NCBI RefSeq assembly: GCF_021183825.1
Contig: NZ_CP089211.1
Span: 3,950,501-4,014,500, forward strand
Reading direction: 5' to 3'
Length of the DNA: 64,000 bases
DNA from: Sinomicrobium kalidii
Lineage (GTDB): Bacteria > Bacteroidota > Bacteroidia > Flavobacteriales > Flavobacteriaceae
The notes below the pieces were generated by a model that was not told where the DNA came from, did no database searches, and saw nothing but the letters and a program-made list of their open reading frames with translations. The translations under genes were made by a program, and so were the position numbers. This document shows, piece by piece, positions 61,521 through 64,000 of the stretch; the stretch's first letter is position 1; each line of letters opens with the position of its first letter.

Positions 61521-62078
61521 TTAAAAAATAAGTGGCAATATAAAATGGGCCATAAGCAACCCGCCCAGGAAAAAACCGATAACGGCTATAAGGGAGGGAA
61601 GCTGTAAATTGCTGATACCGCTTATGGCGTGTCCTGAAGTGCATCCCCCGGCATATCGCGATCCGAAACCAACCAGGAATCCGCCCCCCAAAAGGATGAG
61701 CAGCCCTTTGATCGTAAGAGCATTTTCCATACCGAATACGGCATCCGGCAATAGCTTACCCTGCGGGGCATCGATGTGCATTTCCTTTAGCTGTGCAACC
61801 GTATCGGGATTGATGTTTACACCGCTGCCATCCGAAAGGAAGTGTACCGAAATAAATCCGCCTATCATGGCCCCGAGTACAACTACCAGGTTCCAGCGCT
61901 GGGTCTTCCAGTCGAATTTAAAGAAACGGGCACATTTACCGGCGCCAAAAGCAGAACACAGGGTGCGAAGGTTTGAAGACATGCCGAAATTTTTCCCCAG
62001 GTAGATAAGCAGGAGCATTACAATACCGATCAAAAAACCGGAGAGGTACCAGGGAAAAGGCTTGTAGATAAAATCCAT
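61521..62078 (-). CDS. YeeE/YedE family sulfur transporter
   Basis: A 185-residue membrane protein with the family motif GFGSRYAGGCTSGHAISGIS (conserved Cys) and several helices such as LIAVIGFFLGGLLMAHFILP. Pairs with the protein encoded at 60,892; together they form the two-half permease for thiosulfate-like compounds found in many Bacteroidota. It is the upstream gene of the pair. Confidence 0.85.
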   Translation of the reverse strand: MDFIYKPFPWYLSGFLIGIVMLLLIYLGKNFGMSSNLRTLCSAFGAGKCARFFKFDWKTQRWNLVVVLGAMIGGFISVHFLSDGSGVNINPDTVAQLKEMHIDAPQGKLLPDAVFGMENALTIKGLLILLGGGFLVGFGSRYAGGCTSGHAISGISNLQLPSLIAVIGFFLGGLLMAHFILPLIF

Positions 62079-62173
62079 AATTTACAATTTGTGATACGGC
62101 AAAAATACAGACATCTTTCCACAGTTGTGTAACTGCGGTTACACAGTAAAAAAATTGTTGAACCGGATACGCA

Positions 62174-62623
62174 CTAAAGTTTGATGATTTTGGAAGTAGC
62201 TACTTTCGGATCACCGTTGTCGTGAAATTCGGTTTCTGTTTTGAAAATTTCACATGAATCCTCCCGGAATTCGGATTCTGTGAGGAGCAGAGGAGTCTGG
62301 CCAATACAATGGATCAGGATTGAATCTGTTTTATGGGTGGTAACATTTTCTCTTATGAGCCACAAATACTGGCTTGCTACCTTTAAATCAAGAACTGTGG
62401 TGTACAAATTGTTTTTCGTGAGGCCTTTTTCAATTTCAATTACAGTATCCTTGTGAAGATCAGTGTATTTTTCTAACTCGTTATTATAATTTACGGTTTT
62501 TGTGAATGTCCCGAGGATACAGTAAGATGTAACCGGAATTACTTCAGCTGGCGGGGTAACCACAACCTGTTTGGCTGTACAGGCTGTCAACATTAAAGAA
62601 ATAAACCAGTATATTTTTTTCAT
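62174..62623 (-). CDS. small lipoprotein of unknown function
   Basis: A 149-residue protein with signal and lipobox WFISLMLTACTAK. The mature part is beta-rich with TNNLYTTVLDLKVASQYLWL-like strands and several Cys. No family recognised. It is leftward, with no obvious operon partner. Confidence 0.6.
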   Translation of the reverse strand: MKKIYWFISLMLTACTAKQVVVTPPAEVIPVTSYCILGTFTKTVNYNNELEKYTDLHKDTVIEIEKGLTKNNLYTTVLDLKVASQYLWLIRENVTTHKTDSILIHCIGQTPLLLTESEFREDSCEIFKTETEFHDNGDPKVATSKIIKL

Positions 62624-62754
62624 GGCCAGGTTTTCTACAAATATAACTTTTATGTTATTAATATATAGTTGATCTTTAGTTTGATATGTGCTTTTTTAAT
62701 TAACCGGGCCCTGATTTTAAAGGATACGGCCCTTAAACGGTGATTTAAAATAAG

Positions 62755-62762
62755 TATCTTTG
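62755..62762 (+). promoter_or_regulatory. TAnnTTTG -7 box
   Basis: TATCTTTG, only 4 bases before ATG 62767, so the message may be leaderless if this is the promoter. It fits the Bacteroidota -7 consensus. Confidence 0.4.
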
Positions 62763-62766
62763 TCGC

Positions 62767-63126
62767 ATGGAAATTCTGAATGAACAGGAATTGCATAATC
62801 TCGCCATGAATGTTGTCGGGAAAGACCTGGAAGCAAAAGGGTTTGAGTTTCTCGCCGTAAACAGTCAGCTCAAAAAAGACCCCCAATTTGTGTGCCTCAA
62901 AAACAAAAAGTTACATTTTGTGGTGGTAAAGGCAGTGCTTTATCCGGAAAATCCGAAAAAATACGATGTGGTGTTTATGGAAACCATAAAGGAACATGCC
63001 CTGAAATTCAAAGCGAGAACGTATTATGCCGGTGTGGGTATAGCCAGTGCGGACAATTATGAAAAACCGGTGCGGAAAGACCGGAAATATATAGTAAATT
63101 ATGATGGAATTCAGGAAATCATTTAG
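62767..63126 (+). CDS. conserved unknown protein, 119 aa, upstream of apbE
   Basis: A 119-residue alpha/beta protein (LNEQELHNLAMNVVGKDLEA, then FVCLKNKKLHFVVVKAVLYP) with no signal, resembling small restriction-endonuclease-fold proteins in outline but without clear catalytic residues. Relatives in flavobacteria are sometimes labelled as Nqr subunit F, which this is not. Overlaps apbE by about 26 bases, so translation is probably coupled. Confidence 0.6.
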   Translation: MEILNEQELHNLAMNVVGKDLEAKGFEFLAVNSQLKKDPQFVCLKNKKLHFVVVKAVLYPENPKKYDVVFMETIKEHALKFKARTYYAGVGIASADNYEKPVRKDRKYIVNYDGIQEII

Positions 63127-64000
63127 AACGCTGATTGCTTTAACACTGTTGAGTCTGGGAGTTACGGGTTGTAATTCCGTATCCCCTCAAAAGGCTGTTA
63201 CCATTCACGGGGAAGCCCAGGGAAGCACTTACAGTATTAAGTATATTTCTGATAAGGAAGAAGACCTGAAACCGGCTGTAGATTCCATACTCGATGCCAT
63301 AGATATGTCGATGTCGACATACAAACCGGATTCCGACATTTCCCGTATCAATGCGGGAGACAGTACCGTGGTGGTCGATGAGAACTTTCGTAAGGTTTTT
63401 CTCGGTTCACAAAAAATCTGGAAAGAATCCGGTGGGAGTTACGACCCTACTATCGGTACGCTGGTAAGGGCCTGGGGGTTTGGTCCGGATCATCATCGCA
63501 TTGCTTTGGACAGCAGTAAAGTGGACAGCCTGTTGCAGTATTGCGGATTCGACAAGGTGGCCCTGACATCGGAAAATACCATCCGAAAGGAAAACAAAAA
63601 CATATATTTTGATTTTAACTCCATAGCCCAGGGATATACCGTTGATGTTATTGCCGGTTTTTTCCTGGGCAAGGGTATTCGGAATTTTATCGTGGAAGTA
63701 GGAGGAGAACTCGTTGCGCACGGAAGGAATACCGAAAAAGAAAAGGACTGGGTAATTGCCATTGACGATCCGTTACAGGGTATGGAAGGACGTTCTTTTA
63801 TAGCCAAGATCAACCTTAAAGATATGGGCATGGCCACTTCAGGAAATTACCGCAAGACCGTCACGGATTCCATCACGGGGGAAAAATATGTGCATATCGT
63901 AGACCCCAAGACGGGATTCACCAAAAAGGGCAACGTGTTGAGTACGACCGTACTGGCCAAAACCTGTATGGAAGCCGATGCCTATGCGACCACTTTTATG
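63101..64000 (+). CDS. apbE: FAD:protein FMN transferase (ApbE), 3' end missing
   Basis: A lipoprotein ApbE from ATG 63101 or 63104; about 300 residues seen, cut by the window edge. Signal and lipobox TLLSLGVTGCNSVS. Conserved blocks: GEAQGSTYSIKYISDK, SMSTYKPDSDISRIN, YDPTIGTLVRAWGFGPD, FDFNSIAQGYTVDVIAGFF and an EVGGELVAHGRN strand; the last visible part (CMEADAYATTFM) is the Mg2+-binding C-terminal motif. ApbE attaches FMN to Thr of NqrB and NqrC, encoded 5 kb upstream, so the gene placement makes functional sense. Confidence 0.93.
   Translation, partial: MMEFRKSFRTLIALTLLSLGVTGCNSVSPQKAVTIHGEAQGSTYSIKYISDKEEDLKPAVDSILDAIDMSMSTYKPDSDISRINAGDSTVVVDENFRKVFLGSQKIWKESGGSYDPTIGTLVRAWGFGPDHHRIALDSSKVDSLLQYCGFDKVALTSENTIRKENKNIYFDFNSIAQGYTVDVIAGFFLGKGIRNFIVEVGGELVAHGRNTEKEKDWVIAIDDPLQGMEGRSFIAKINLKDMGMATSGNYRKTVTDSITGEKYVHIVDPKTGFTKKGNVLSTTVLAKTCMEADAYATTFM

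Noticed and set aside
62767..63126. Calling the 119-residue gene an Nqr subunit F
   Set aside because: It lacks ferredoxin Cys, FAD and NADH motifs, and the true nqrF is at 57,199.
1..64000. CRISPR array, tRNA or rRNA genes
   Set aside because: No regularly spaced repeats, cloverleaf-like sequence or rRNA stretch was noticed; the 22-bp repeats at 35.8 kb are only two or three copies at a phage end.

Overview
The window looks like a chromosome segment of a flavobacterium (Bacteroidota, probably Flavobacteriaceae). The evidence is a SusC/SusD pair, a type IX secretion plug-like protein, Bacteroidota-type (T6SSiii) Hcp/VgrG/PAAR proteins, a complete Na+-NQR operon, several TAnnTTTG promoter boxes and a GG-leader peptide of the Bacteroidota type. 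No rRNA, tRNA or CRISPR array was seen.

Region 1 (1 to about 35,905) is most of a Mu-like transposable prophage; its left end lies outside the window. Early genes come first: MuA-type transposase (5' end missing), MuB-type ATPase, a RecA-like ATPase, small unknown genes and a DUF3164 protein. An AT-richer accessory block follows (4.7-13.1 kb): a leftward HEPN-type operon, an XRE regulator, and a self-contained type VI secretion cargo cassette made of two Hcp/TssD-type proteins, a VgrG with a C-terminal metzincin protease, a secreted candidate immunity protein, a DUF4280 PAAR-like tip and a terminator. Next is a small HTH gene with its own promoter (candidate late activator), then the late genes. 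Head genes (TerS, TerL, gp36-like, portal, gpF, gpG-like and an end protein) run leftward from a divergent promoter at 19.3-19.5 kb. Protease/scaffold, capsid, sheath, tube, tail chaperones, tape measure, baseplate, fibres and lysis genes run rightward. The right end carries an ABC-ATPase, a GNAT enzyme and a formyltransferase, possibly a Mom-like DNA modification module. It is followed by a long inverted repeat and 22-bp-spaced repeats that look like transposase-binding sites.

Region 2 (36.0-40.6 kb) is an AT-rich RiPP cluster: a GG-leader peptide with a six-cysteine core, a TlpA-type thioredoxin, a LanC-like cyclase and two glycosyltransferases. No exporter or dehydratase is present, so the cluster may be incomplete or have been interrupted by the prophage next to it.

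Region 3 (40.7-50.4 kb) is a polysaccharide utilisation locus: SusC, SusD, a DUF2264-GH16-like fusion, a BNR-type propeller protein resembling PL24/PL25 lyases, and a GH88 unsaturated-uronyl hydrolase. This points to a uronic-acid-containing, possibly marine algal, polysaccharide.

Region 4 (50.4-64 kb) is core genome: apaG, a DUF5103 type IX secretion plug-like gene, nqrABCDEF, a lipoprotein dipeptidyl peptidase III, a YeeE/YedE-type transporter pair separated by a 142-bp MITE-like element, a small lipoprotein, a conserved unknown gene and the start of apbE. The apbE product would flavinylate NqrB and NqrC.
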